A stretch of 64,000 nt of DNA from Pyrrhosoma nymphula (Eukaryota > Arthropoda > Insecta > Odonata > Coenagrionidae). The notes under the pieces are model-generated. The model did no database searches. It saw only the letters and a list, made by a program, of their open reading frames with translations, and was not told where the DNA came from. The stretch spans positions 2,586,501 to 2,650,500 of the forward strand of contig OY754336.1 of NCBI GenBank assembly GCA_963573305.1. Direction: 5' to 3'. Positions 1-12,400 of this stretch are shown piece by piece. The position numbers were made by a program, and so were the translations under genes. Within the stretch, counting starts at the first letter, position 1; each line of letters opens with the position of its first letter.

Positions 1-152
1 AATTTAGGACTGTTACTTCATTGTTCTAAAATACAAATTGAAAAATAAATAAAGACAATTAACTTAAGTTATGCCTTGCTTAAGTTAAAACTTGCTGTAG
101 CCTACAAAATTAGCATAATAATATTTATAAAAAACTCATTTATGGTAATAGC

Positions 153-2145
153 CTAAGTGCAAAACTTATTTGGATTTTTTTCTATCTTCGCGACCACAAT
201 CGACACAAAACATATAAAAAATTGTGCAATCATCGTGCAGCCATGATTTGCATGTTGCACAGCATAACCAATCACATGTTTTTTGGGTTTCCTTGTAGAC
301 TTCACCACACTCCTTGCAGCTACTATCGTTGCTACTTTTTTTAGTTTACTGGGTTTTCGTTTTGCATTTGAACTATCTTGTTCTCTATGAAAAGTAAAAT
401 TGTTGTCAGTTTCAGAGACAAGATCAAAATTTAAACTTTTCCTTTTAGGCACAGTTTGGATAACTTTTCCCCTATTTTGTTCTCTTTTTCGTTCATTTTG
501 ATGTTTTTCATCCAACCTTTTTTTCAGTCGCTTCCGGTTTTCAGTAGAGGTTAATAAAACTGGAACATTTTTCCCACCTATCTTTGACTTTGACTCAACT
601 TTGAAATTTTTGTTAGAAGTTTTGAGGGTGTTCCTTGTGGTTCAGGCCCAATGATGTCTTTGCTACTGCAAGGTTGCGGTTCCAGTTGAGAAGATCCTGT
701 AGCACAAGGTCTAGTTTCTCGGTGAGGTTGGGTAGGTGTAATGCATGGAACATATTCCAAATTATCTGAAATAGAAAACAGGTAGTCTGAAAGAGCATTT
801 CTGTTCAGGGGGAAAATTCCCGAGGATCTGAAGCCACTATTGCCGTTTCCCACGGAGGCAGATTTTTCCCACGCCTCACAAATTAAGTTGGTACCGCGTT
901 GGTACCGCGACTTGGTACCGCGTTAGCTTGCGGCCGACATGTTGTTCAACCCATTTGTTGCTGGCGGTTTTAAAGTAGCATTTAAGAGGACCAAAAAAAG
1001 ATGTATCTAGTGGCTGTAAAGCATGGGTAGTGTGAGGAGGTAGACAGAGTAACGTGACCTCATTGTTTTCAGCTAGCTCAAGAAGGGAAATGGAAGAAAC
1101 ATGCGAACAATGCCCATCGAGAATCAGGATATTACGCCCAGGTGCTTTCCGGGGCAAAAACTGCTCACTAAACCACTTGTAAAATATGTCACTATTGACG
1201 TACGCTGACTTCTGGTTCATGTACACTTTGGATCCTGGAGGGAGTCCATCTTGGAACTCCGGTTTTGAGAATTTTCCTTTGATGATTAATGCAGGGGGAT
1301 GAAATCTGTCTTCTGCCGAACAACACGCTATCAAGCTCACTGTTTCACCTTTTTCTGCAGTTGTTATTTTGTTCACTACTTCAACACCTTTTTTTGCCAC
1401 AACTTTGCCAATATTGTTTATTAGCTGCACTCCGGTCTCATCTACATTGTCTATATTTTGTGGCTTGTCCTGAAGTTTATGTTCTTTTACTACTTCCTCT
1501 AGAAGATCATAAAACATTTCTGCTGATTTTCTTGTCAAGCACCTTCCCCTTGCCATTGACAAACCCTCTGCTTTCCGAATACTCAGCTCAGGATGTCTCC
1601 TCAGAAAAGACGAAAGCCAATCATAACCAGCTATTTTTTTTCTCGTAGTTGATTTTATGGCTGATATTCAAAGCCACCGCAAATTCATACGCCATTCTCC
1701 TTACAGCTGGCTGATCTGAGAAAAATCCGGCAGCGCCAAGTTTTTGGATGTATATTACGAGCCTTTCTTCATTTTCTGGTCCGAGACTGCCTGAAAACCC
1801 ACACGATTATTAGTGCACATATTTTTATACTAATAAGCACACCATTGTAGTGACTATCTAGGATAAGCTAGGCCTATTTTTATTTATAAAGTAAGAATTA
1901 GTAGTTCAATACTTCATATTAAGAGTTATTTACAAAAACTTACTTGTTGGGCCATGGCCGGGGGCGTGCGTTTTTCCCGTGTCCATTCACCTCTTCCTAG
2001 TTCTCGCTGGTACTCTGTATAATCTTTCTGCTTCTCGAAATGAAATATCTCCTGCCTCATTCCTAGAAATGGCTTCGATTAACCTCTGTGGGTCACATTG
2101 TCCACGAGGTTTTACCCCCACTTTTCTTTTATAAATTGTCGGCAT
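153..2145 (-). pseudogene. Broken pogo/Tigger-like (CENP-B/jerky group) DDE transposase gene
   Basis: Cut-and-paste transposase relic read right to left. The start ATG is at 2145-2143 and opens MPTIYKRKVG, followed by a psq-type helix-turn-helix (to about 1985). A likely intron follows (donor at 1943, acceptor at 1791, 153 bp). The DNA-binding/linker part contains SLGPENEERLV and, after a one-base frameshift near an A run at about 1637, AGYDWLSSFLRRHPE. The DDE core at 1562-930 carries all three acidic positions: NVDETG, ILDGHCSH and HALQPLDTSFFGPLK. After it an 11-bp sequence (ttggtaccgcg) is present three times at 888-922 and shifts the frame. The C-terminal stretch continues in another frame (GFRSSGIFPLN, 853-578), and a cysteine-rich tail with CCATCKSWLHDDC (about 270-190) is in a third frame. 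Domain order matches intact pogo-family proteins of insects; several frameshifts make this copy non-coding. Terminal repeats were not identified. Confidence 0.85.
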
Positions 2146-3208
2146 TTTTAAATTAGTTTAAAAGTAGAGTTGAAAATTGTTTCTACTTATTTTGCACATT
2201 ATTGTTCAAAATAAGTGTACCAAAAAATTAAATAATACTACAAAACACAAAAACAATTGTATTTAGTTTTAGTATACACACTAAAACATATATAACGCTG
2301 CTGAAAACGTGTTATAATTCATTTGAAATCATAATTCATTCCGTGCGGTGTACCTATATCCCGCATGAGAGAAGTGCGGCATGTGTACCGAAGTTCATAG
2401 CGGCGTCTCTCCCGTTCTCTACGGGAGAGACGCCGCACCTCGTGGCTCTATGGTCTTCAAGGCCGAGATGGCGAAACTAGACTGAAAACATTCCTAGCAG
2501 AACTTACTGTTGCTGCAAACCACAAACAATCGTAATATAGCAGTGGTTCAACGTCTAATACGAATTTAGTGCAAGGCGAGGAAAATTTCGAAGGTGAAAT
2601 ACCAGACTTACCTCAGTATTTGCGCTTTAAAATCTGTAAAACCAAAGAAATAAAAACGGGACCACCTCACTTATTCCCTGGCATCTATTGCACCTCTACA
2701 TTGGGCATCTGCCCGCAATCTGTCGGGAAACGCCGAAACTAGGGGGGGGGGGGGGGGTGCGCAGTCCGTATGCGGCGATTCTCTCCCCGATTTACCCTAC
2801 TGTAACTTCTCAGCCTTGTGTGGTTTCGTATTTGAGGCCATTAGTACAAAGGCAATTATAAAATATAAACCAAAGTAGTTTTATATGAAACCTACTAAGT
2901 TTTTCCACCTTTCTTTGCTTTTATGACTTTGTGTGTTGAGGTGCGAGTATTAAGGTTAAGTATTAAGTTTAGTAAGTATTATTCCATTTCAAATGCCTCA
3001 ATATTGGTGTCATAACCATGAAAAAAGTCGACATTTTTGTCACATTCCTAAAGGTATTGCAGTTGAATGGTACAACTTAAAAGTTATTACCTCCTTGTTT
3101 TCTTGTGGTCGCAATTTTTCCATGGTTCTATGAATTCGAGTTTTCATTCAACGATACAGTGATTGATATAGAAGGTAAAAGCGATGAAATCAAGCTGTGC
3201 AATTTTCC
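2146..3208. other. Non-coding stretch with a perfect hairpin and a poly-G run
   Basis: No gene recognised. It holds a perfect 16-bp inverted repeat with a 5-nt loop (2400-2415 and 2421-2436, arm gcggcgtctctcccgt) and a run of 16 G at 2742-2757. A short open stretch from about 2993 (MPQYWCHNHEKSRHFCHIPKG) has no match I recognise. Confidence 0.5.
2400..2436. repeat. Perfect 16-bp stem, 5-nt loop inverted repeat
   Basis: The arm at 2400-2415 is the exact reverse complement of 2421-2436. It is too short and GC-rich to classify; it could be the centre of a decayed foldback element. Confidence 0.8.
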
Positions 3209-3471
3209 ACAGTATAAATTTACTTTCGACCCTGGTTTCAATGATGACACATCATCGTCAGGTGACAAGTGGTGCTAAGTGCGCACCAATTCAAAAATAT
3301 TCGTAAGAGGGTGGGTGGAAGGAAACCACCACCCCTCTCCGCCTCCTCTGCTCCTTTCCTTTCCCCCACCCTCTTACGAATATTTTTAATTTGTGCGCAC
3401 TTAGCAACGCTGGTCACTTGACGATAGTTGTATCAATATTGAAAACCGGGTCGAAAGTAAATTTATACTGT
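3209..3471. repeat. Foldback (long inverted-repeat) element, about 263 bp
   Basis: Outer arms 3209-3230 and 3450-3471 are exact reverse complements (acagtataaatttactttc... pairs with ...gaaagtaaatttatactgt). Inner arms pair again around the C-rich centre near 3340: cgtaagagggtggg at about 3300 against cccaccctcttacg at about 3366. Arms span roughly 120 bp each with small mismatches and indels. It has no coding capacity. It fits a MITE or foldback element; no clear target-site duplication is visible. Confidence 0.8.
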
Positions 3472-5348
3472 CTAAATAAATTTATATTGTTGGTTTTATT
3501 TCGTTACGAGCGGAAGATACCCGTTGAAATTCAACGGGTGTGAAAAACATTAAACTTATTTTTTTATAATAAAACCACAAAGCCCGAAGAAAAACAGTAT
3601 GCGTGGTTATTTGAGGAGTTCGTATCCTATCTTGTATGTTGTGTTCGTTGTAGTAGACACACTGACAGTTTCCCAGGTTCACGGAGAGATGAGTGACTAT
3701 TGGTTCACTTTCATGCACAGGAAACCCAAAAATCGGCCTCGCAGACTCATTATTACTTAAATAGCAACGGTTGATAGATGGTCACCTCGTCCCTCCGGTC
3801 CTCTTGAGCCGTCTTCTGAGTGATTAACAGCTTGATCGCTTCCCTTGTGTACATACATATATTTGCATTCCATGACTTAATTAAACTATTCAACGTTGAT
3901 ATGTGCGTTGATTATCTTAATCAGGATTGGACAGTAGAGTACAATCCAGCGGTTGACACGTCAAGAGGAGTAATGGCAGCAGAAGCCATGTTTATTTGAC
4001 CTATGAATCCTCCATCAATGGGACTGCGCCTTCGGCATAGCCATAATCATTGGTTTCGGTTGCTAAATAAAACATTTATGGTGATTCTTAGTGCACTTGT
4101 CGATTTTCATGCACAGACGTCGTTAATTGTGCAGAATTTCCGTTCTTATTTCGGATAAGAAGCATGTAGTGACGTCATTATAATTTCCGCCATCTTAAAG
4201 CAGATTGAAGGTTTGAAACAGATGGGTCTGTATTTGAACCAGATTTAGAGCTGGTTACCCGTCTGTATGTTGGGTAAGGATGAAATTTGTGCAGATCTTA
4301 GCGTAACCCGAGAAACACCACGGGGAGAATCTCATGAGATCGCTGGTGGGCATGTTTTTGACCATCCAAATCTAACCTTTGTCGTTTTTCTTTCAAGGGT
4401 TCATTTTCTCGCAAATAATACATTCATTTTGTCTTAAAAGATTTTTTCGAAAGGTTACTCTTTTTTCTATTAGGCATGTTGATGGATATATTTTTAAGTC
4501 CAAGGAACGGAAACATAGCGGCAAGTGAGAGTCTAGAATAGGCAACTCGATGATTGAGTGAATGTACCTAAGTTAACTGCACATTAACACTTTTAAACGC
4601 ATAAATAATTCGTGACGTTACTGATGTGGGAATTGGTCTAAAAACAGTTCGCGAATGTACTGAGAGGCAGACGGTTTCACTATGTGTAATACACCTGAGT
4701 ACTAAACGATAATAAACAACGCCGTGTTTGTTGTAGCAACAGAGGCATTATTACCATTGATATTCGCTGCACGTATATATTCTTTTAAGTGTGTAGTCTA
4801 TTAATTCCATTATGTCTAACGTTTAGTACGTAAGTGTTCTCCCATATATATGCCCCTTTGAGAGCTACTTTGAGAGTAGACGTTGAAGAGTATACTTGTT
4901 AAATATGCATTGAATTTAACGATTACCCCCCGAAGCAATTTATCATGGGGCCCTTGGGACTATGGGCTCATCTTATACGGATTTTTTTCTACGTATTATC
5001 ATGGGCCTGCAGGAAGGCGTAATATTTAAATGCTAGAGGCCTGTATATCCTTTGAAAATCAAATCTATGGTTGTCAAGGAAATATGTTATTGTTGATTTC
5101 AGAGAAAAAGGTGAGATTTTTCAGCTGAAAACATGAAGTTCAGACAAATACGGAGCGTAGAAGGAAATCGATTGATAAAATTAGAAACGTCATTTATTCA
5201 GCCATCCGATAAAAAAATCCCAGCCCTATATCTTGAGTGAAAGTAATTTTAAAAACAAATAAATGAAACCACTGCACCGAACCCAATGCTTAGCATGAAC
5301 CACCAGGGGGGACCTTCAGGGGGCCTTTGGGGGCCCTTAGGGATTTTT
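3472..5348. other. Intergenic, nothing identified
   Basis: AT-rich single-copy-looking sequence. Short open frames exist, but none resembles a known protein. No exon encoding the missing DHPAAS N-terminus was recognised. Confidence 0.4.
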
Positions 5349-5661
5349 AAAATAGCATATGTTACAACCACATATGTTTTCTATCTGCATGCCAAATTTC
5401 AGCTCAATCGGTTCAGTAGTTTTTGCGTGATGGAGCAACAGACAGACAGACACCATTACATTTTTATACATATTAGTAAGGATCACACCCTTAACCCTGA
5501 AAAAATAGGGTTTCGGTTAATTGAACCCTACAGTGTTTGTTGTCTACCAGTAACAAACATGTGTTCCAAATTTCATCAAAATCGGTCCTGTGGTAAAGGA
5601 GGAGATGTGGAACATACATACATACATACATACATACATACATTGACTTTTATATATATAA
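5349..5661 (+). repeat. Two consecutive RTE/SINE-type 3' tails ending in (CATA)n
   Basis: Two adjacent stretches carry the phrase typical of RTE-clade non-LTR 3' ends and SINEs that use them: gccaaatttcagctcaatcgg (about 5390) and ccaaatttcatcaaaatcgg (about 5566). The second ends in a CATA microsatellite at about 5612-5644. No coding region accompanies them, so they are 5'-truncated insertions. Confidence 0.5.
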
Positions 5662-6340
5662 AGATGTTAAAATTTCACTCAATTTCGAGTGAGTCTACAA
5701 ATTACGAAAGTTTAAAAGAGAGAATGAAGGAAGTTTTTTTCCATTTTATGTATTATGTACGATTATATGATTTATTTAGACTTAATCGATTACAATGAGG
5801 TCTCGATATCTCTGGGATATTGTAAACATCATGATTCACTCAGCGAAGTCACGTGGGTCATCACAGATATCTGCTGAGAAGTAATTAAATACAACCGTTA
5901 GTTCATGTAGATATTCACATCCTAAAAATACAGTTATTCAAATGATAATTCCAACATCCTGTTTTTAACTGGATGATTTCATATCTTCTTATCTGCGATC
6001 CACGCTGGCGTGGGGGTCTTAGGACACCCCAGCCATGTGCAGGTGAGGGATTAGGAAAAATACAACAAATAAATTTATTAATACGGTAATAGTAGTGTTT
6101 TTAATTGAACGATTTCGCGCCTACGTTACCACTCGGCGGCCCGCCGCAGAGGCGTATGGCAGGGGGGTGTTAGAATACCAGCCTTGAAAGGGGAGGGATT
6201 AGGGAAAAAGGAAGGGGGAGAGGACAAAGGTGAATTGTATGTTAACGTAGTGTCTTAGATTCTTGTGAAATGACGCTGGATTTTCTACCATTCCAGTTTG
6301 ATTGAATCACTGAATTAATTGATCATTGCATCCTTTTCAG
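5662..6340. other. Sequence before the first recognised DHPAAS exon
   Basis: AT-rich sequence, presumably intron or 5' flank of the decarboxylase gene. It ends in a splice acceptor (tccttttcag) at 6331-6340. No coding exon, promoter or start codon could be assigned. Confidence 0.4.
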
Positions 6341-6454
6341 GTTACACATTGGCACTCACCTAATTTTCACGCATATTACCCTACCGCAAATTCCTACCCA
6401 GCCATTGTTGGGGAGATTTTAAGTGCTGGCATAGGGTGCGTTGGTTTTAGTTGG
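6341..6454 (+). CDS. DHPAAS exon a (first recognised)
   Basis: 38 codons starting VTHWHSPNFHAYYP and ending GIGCVGFSW. Acceptor ttttcag, donor gtgagt, phase 0 at both ends. Contains the conserved THWHSP substrate-side motif of aromatic amino acid decarboxylases. Confidence 0.93.
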
Positions 6455-9400
6455 GTGAGTATGATTATCCATTCAATTATGTATGCATATATGTATATCC
6501 TGGGAACAATTAAAATGTATCAAAGTAAAATTCTGGACACTGATAATCAGAGAAGTCCATTATCATGTGTTATAAAATCCTGTATGATTTTCAATTATTT
6601 TATAGATGGCCAGTCCCTCCTGCACTGAGCTGGAAGTTAGCATGATGGATTGGCTGGGCAAACTCCTTGACCTGCCAAAAGAGTTCCTAAATTGCTCAGA
6701 TGGTCCTGGAGGTGGCGTGATACAAGTGAGGCTGTGACTGTTTTGCTGTTACTCGCGTGTTTTTTTCAATTCCTTGGAAAGTGTGTGTGTGTGTAAATGA
6801 TATGCCTCGAAGAGATACTTCGCCCATAAATTTTACAGTTAGCTTCTTGGTGGTCTTTTCAAGGTGCTTTCCCTAATTTTCACGTAGGTACTACAGCTCA
6901 AAAGACTGAATATCTCCTACTACGTTCAGTAGATTTTCTCGAGAAAGCAAGTGTTTCACATAAGGATGTTTGAGGTCAAATGTCGCTCGAAACCATTCAA
7001 GAAGAGTAGCGTTTTAGACTGTAGATTCTAGGATTTTTTCGTCGAACACACTCCGTAAAATGATTTGTTAGACGTGGCGCGAGGTGAAGTGAGAATACAA
7101 TTTCTCGGCAGCTTGCAGCAGTATTCCTGAACCATCTCAATGAGATCCCATTCCACCAGCACCTGATGCAGGTCAATCTTTTCGCCTTTCACACGACCAA
7201 AATTTATAATGGGAACTCCAAGAAGATGTTCTGTTCCCCTAAAGGTTGCCTTATATTATTATTAGGGTGATCTACCGGTAAAGCTAGGTTTTAATGAAAA
7301 ATAGTAATAACTCCTGTAGGTTTTTACAAGCGCAGGCCCTACTTTTCTTCATCCCGTCCATAAAACCTAATCTCTTTCTTCCCCTTCCCCGCTTACCCAA
7401 CATCCTCCCCTCTATCAAGGCCTTCAGCTTCTCTCATTATACCTGCTCCAACCGCCTACTCTGCCTCTTAATCTCTTCCAGAAGTTTCCTCTTCTCACCC
7501 ACCACAGCAAGCACTTCCTCATTTGTCTTCCTTCCCGTCCGCCGCACTTCATCTCCATCTTCCTCCACACCCTTTTCTCAAACTCCGGCAGTCTATTCTA
7601 TGCTCCATATTAATATATTTACTAACCTTTTGTTTCCATGTATACATATGTTCCATGTATACATATGCTCCATGTATACATATGTTCCATGTATACATAT
7701 GTTCCATGTATACATATGTTCTCATGTATACATATTTTCTCCCTCATATTGTTGAACGCTTCGTTCTCTAGCAAAAATCTACTTCTGATGTCCTAAAACA
7801 GCTGTACAAAGCACCTATCAACTAGTTATTAGCTCGTGATTGAAGGAAGTATTCTCTTTCAGGTTTTATGCTTAACTCATCGAACTCCGTTTCAGTAAAC
7901 GCTTCAGTAATGCATGGGTTAGCAGAACTAACAGCTATAAAAAATTCATTAATCTTATGTTTGAATCATTTTGTCATTTTTACCCTTTTTATAAGTTAAA
8001 GCTGTTCTCTTAAACTTGAAATAATATTAGTTTTCTGTCTCTATTTATTTTTTGCAGTCAATAAATTACAATCCTAATGCACCACACTTGAAGCATTTTT
8101 ATACTTGTTTTTTCCGTCGATTGAATGGTGCAAAAGAGTTCTGAAGTGCGCTCCACGTTTTCACTTTACTAAGGGCTCTTGTGACGTTATCTTTCCCAGG
8201 CATTAGCATAGGGCATTTCAAGCGCAATGTTACCAGGTACCTATTCGATAGTTTCAAATCGTGACTACATGCTTGAGGAATCACCATCATATAGAGAAAA
8301 CGTATCTTCAACAAACTTTACAAAAAGCAAGTAGGCAACTTTACAAAAATGCAAATATTTTCTAAAGAGATATTTTTTATCTTTATGAAATTTCTCGGGA
8401 CGGAAATACTCCAGAACATTTTCGTTCTCACTGCCATAAGTGAGCCGTTTATTGCTTAACTGCAATTTTTTTCAAACTGATCTATAGTTCAATCTCTCTA
8501 CCTTTCAATGGTAGGCAACATATGTATGACACTTTGATAATTAATAAATGAGGAAATCATAATGCCTCTAACTTTTCGCAGTTGTACTAAATATTTGTTG
8601 AGGGTACCACGTATTTTCCTTAAAATTTCAATATGTTTGGCTGGTACACTAGCACTAGTGTAATTTCAATTTATTTTTCGTGTTTTTTTATAAAATAACA
8701 CTCCTGGAACCCAGCCATTTTATGGCAAATTGATCTGCATTACGTACGATGAGGTGAACTCTGTGTGCATTTATCGCTTCACTTTTCAATTAACCCTAAC
8801 CTTCGTGGATAAGTTTTTTTTTGGTCTCGGAAGTTTAATTCATAAATAAAACGTATTAATGCCAATGCAATAAAATTACATAAAACTTTGGCCCACCAGC
8901 GGTGCGTCGAGAGGTATCGAGGGGTACATAGTTGCACACGAATCAGCGTGATGCGTGGACTAATGTGCCTTTTAGTGCAGTGAATCTACAACGCTGTTAA
9001 AGGTGAAATTCACGAGTAGGATCGCGACTAACCCAACCGGGGAGGAAGGCTGAAATTTTCTGTATCTCTCAAGACGGGGTCCCGCCTGGAGGAATACCAT
9101 TTATCGTACCATTTTCGTTTGAATTATACATTATAGATGTCGATGCTTAATGTGTTTTCTTCTTACTGCTCAGTCCTTCAAATGTACTCTGTAACAGTAT
9201 GTATTTATTTGGATTTAGGCTTTTCTTTTGCTTAGTAATTTCTATATAAAGTATGTATGTACAAAGGATGAAAAGATCAATGAAGTGTAAAGTTAAATCA
9301 AGTAACTCCGGTACATTTAACCCAAGTACTTCTCAAGTTTTAAATTTTTTTACTCCAAATGTGGAATTATTCAAGTTAAATGATTTTTAATATATACTAA

Positions 9401-12400
9401 AAGAAAGTATAAGCTCAATTTTGCAAACAAATACTGCAATGCTAAATGATATACGAGGCAGTGGAATGGATAGATTCGGGCGTTGGCGCTAGAGGGCACG
9501 CCCTGCGACTCAATTTTTTTACTCCAAATGTGGAATTATTCAAGTTAAATGATTTTTAATATCTACTAAAAGAAAGTATAAGCTCAATTTTGCAAACAAA
9601 TACTGCAATGCTAAATGATATACGAGGCAGTGGAATGGATAGATTCGGGCGTTGGCGCTAGAGGGCGCGCCCTGCCACTGGCGTCCACTTTCTGGGCCGT
9701 ATCTCGGGAACTACTGATAAGAAACAGAAAATATTCTAGATGAGGTACATTAAATGTCTTATTATACGTTGGGAACGAGATGAAAGTAATTAGAAATGCC
9801 GAGCGCTCCCTTTTTCGCTGGGAATGACCGAAGGAAATGCATTGACAAAAAGAAAGGCAAAATGCAGAAATTTCAAATAACCAAATGGAACAGATTTAGG
9901 GGTTGTCCCTAACGGTTCAGAAAAAACTTTTTTTTTACAGACAAATAAGGAATGTAAAATTGGTTCATACAGTAATTGAAAATAAAATTAGGGAAACAAT
10001 TTTATGATTATGAAGATGAAGACTTGAGTTAATAATACTCTTTATGTTCTTTTTGTTAAGGTTAAAATACTGAGTCATAATTACTGATTTGTCTCTGTTT
10101 CTAGGGTTCTGCGAGTGAATCTTCATTAATTGCTCTCCTAACTGCAAAAGATAAAACTGTTCAAAGGATTAAGAAAGATCGACCAGACTGGGATGATGGA
10201 AACATAAAAGCAAAACTGGTTGCCTACACATCAGGTAAAGTGAAATGAAACTATTGGAACAACCTGATTTTCTAGGAGCACGCCATGGACCATGTTTCAC
10301 TGCCTAGTCCCGGAGTGATATTTCTGGGGAAATTTCAAAGCATATTCAATGTCATATTTCAGCTTTCCTAATATCATTGACTCTAGATCGCAGATCCATC
10401 AGTTTGAAAGTCACACACTACGTTTACCAATCGATCTCAGATCGGTCTGAGTTCAGATCGATCTGAAAGTTCAGCAGGGAGCTGACTCAGACCGCCTGGT
10501 TTACCAACACGGTCTGAAAATATCGATATTGAACTATCGATTTCAGTAGTTCGAATTATTTTGAGATTTCTTGCATATTTCAGCCGCACACTTCTCTCCT
10601 TTCCCTTTTTGCAACAAGTCACGCCGTAAATGATATCGATATTATTTTGTTTGCCATCGGCAACCAAAAGAAGAACGATGAGCGCCACGCTCCGGCCTCT
10701 TCGGATCGATCTGAGATCTCAGACCGGTTAGTTAAAGACTCGGCTCGCTTCTCAGATCGATCTGGCCAGCGCGCTCCGTTTACCATACCGCTGAGCTGAG
10801 CCAGTCAGATCGATCTGAGATCGATTGGTAAACGTAGCGATAGTTGCCCCTATCTATGTACTGATGCGGGAACTACTGAATTTTCTCTAACTAATATGTA
10901 ACTAACTAATCGCTAAGAGTGACGACACAACTCGAGCAGTTTTTCCAATTATTGGTTATTTCGGATGATCTCCTCGGTTATTACTTTGATACATTTCAAG
11001 ATCAGAAGACCGTGAGCATCTGGCGTTCTTAGGCCGGATCGGTGGGTCCATTGAGTTAGATGAAGAGGGCGCTTGCTATGGTGGCCAATACTTACCAATA
11101 CCAAGCTTTAACATGGGCGTATCCGATCCGCCATCTTTGTTTCCCTCGATCTGCCAGAGCTCTTACGATCTGACGAACTAACTTTGCAATTTTGATGTTT
11201 TCCATCGATAACTCACATAAAACCTTCATGCATAAACTTCTTGAAAATGCATTATTGATGTATATTTTTATTTGTTCCGTATTAATCCGTATTTACAGCG
11301 AAAAAAATAGAAAAATCGAGTAGAATCAATAGCTCGAAGTAACTAATATATGTTTTCAAGAGTCACTTCCCTAAAATTGTCAACAGAAGGTGGTTATTCT
11401 TGATTTGTAATCGATTATTCGTCCTCTCGTCCGTGCAATGCAAAGGAAATGAAGAACAGAACAAGGGGAAGCAATACTTATGGTGGATAGGTACCTATGT
11501 CGGGTGTCAAGTTACAGTTTGATGACGTAATTCTCTCTCCACCAACCATAATGGGCGGTTCCGACAATCACTCAGCCCACCAGAATCACTCCCTCCCCCC
11601 TTAATCCCGAAAAAAGGATTTATCGGAAGCAGGTTGTTTTCTTCGCGATAAAGACAGTGTTCGGTGAGTCCTTGAAATCTCCGTGATTGCTCGGCCGGAG
11701 CGATCGATCTCAAACCACTTTCGTGTTCATCGATGCAATAATCGCTATAATTGACACGACCATAGAGTAATAATAGATATAGGGCGCACTCTAGGTCGGG
11801 AGACCGGAAAATCGGCACCAACGTGGGTCACGTGATATTGGTACGATTTACGCGGCAGTTCAAAGACTGCTTACGCTGAGACACGTGCTCTAAGATTACA
11901 TTATTGACTCTTATATTTCATTGAGTGTGAAAAGGGCGAATTGTGTTTGCTTTAATATGGACTCCTTCCACTGCATCAAACATGAATCTGTTGAACTTAA
12001 AGTGGGATTGCTTGGAATTATCAAAAATCACCTGCCAAGTCAAAGATTTTTATGTTCTGGATTTTTTCAGCCAAGTAAATGAGCAAAACCTCTTCCAATG
12101 GCTAAAAAATAAGTCAATGATAGGTTGCTATTTCAAACCTAACTTTTTAAATTAAAAAATACACTGGATATCTAAAATAATTGATTTCATGACTGAGGAT
12201 TTTACGGAAAATCTGAAATTGTTGGGAAACTACCCGATCGCGCTACCTTATTTAATATATTACGCAGAATACGTATTAGTCTTGACATTTGATCCGCCGA
12301 TCCGACCATCCAACTGCGGTTTTCGGCTCTCTTATCTTCTTGAAATGTATCAAAGTGTATCCGAGAATAATTGGACATAATGGGGGCGTTTATCATTTTT

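Noticed and set aside
2993..3132. Short frame MPQYWCHNHEKSRHF as a THAP or zinc-finger exon
   Set aside because: Spacing of Cys and His does not fit THAP or C2H2 domains, and no neighbouring exon supports it.
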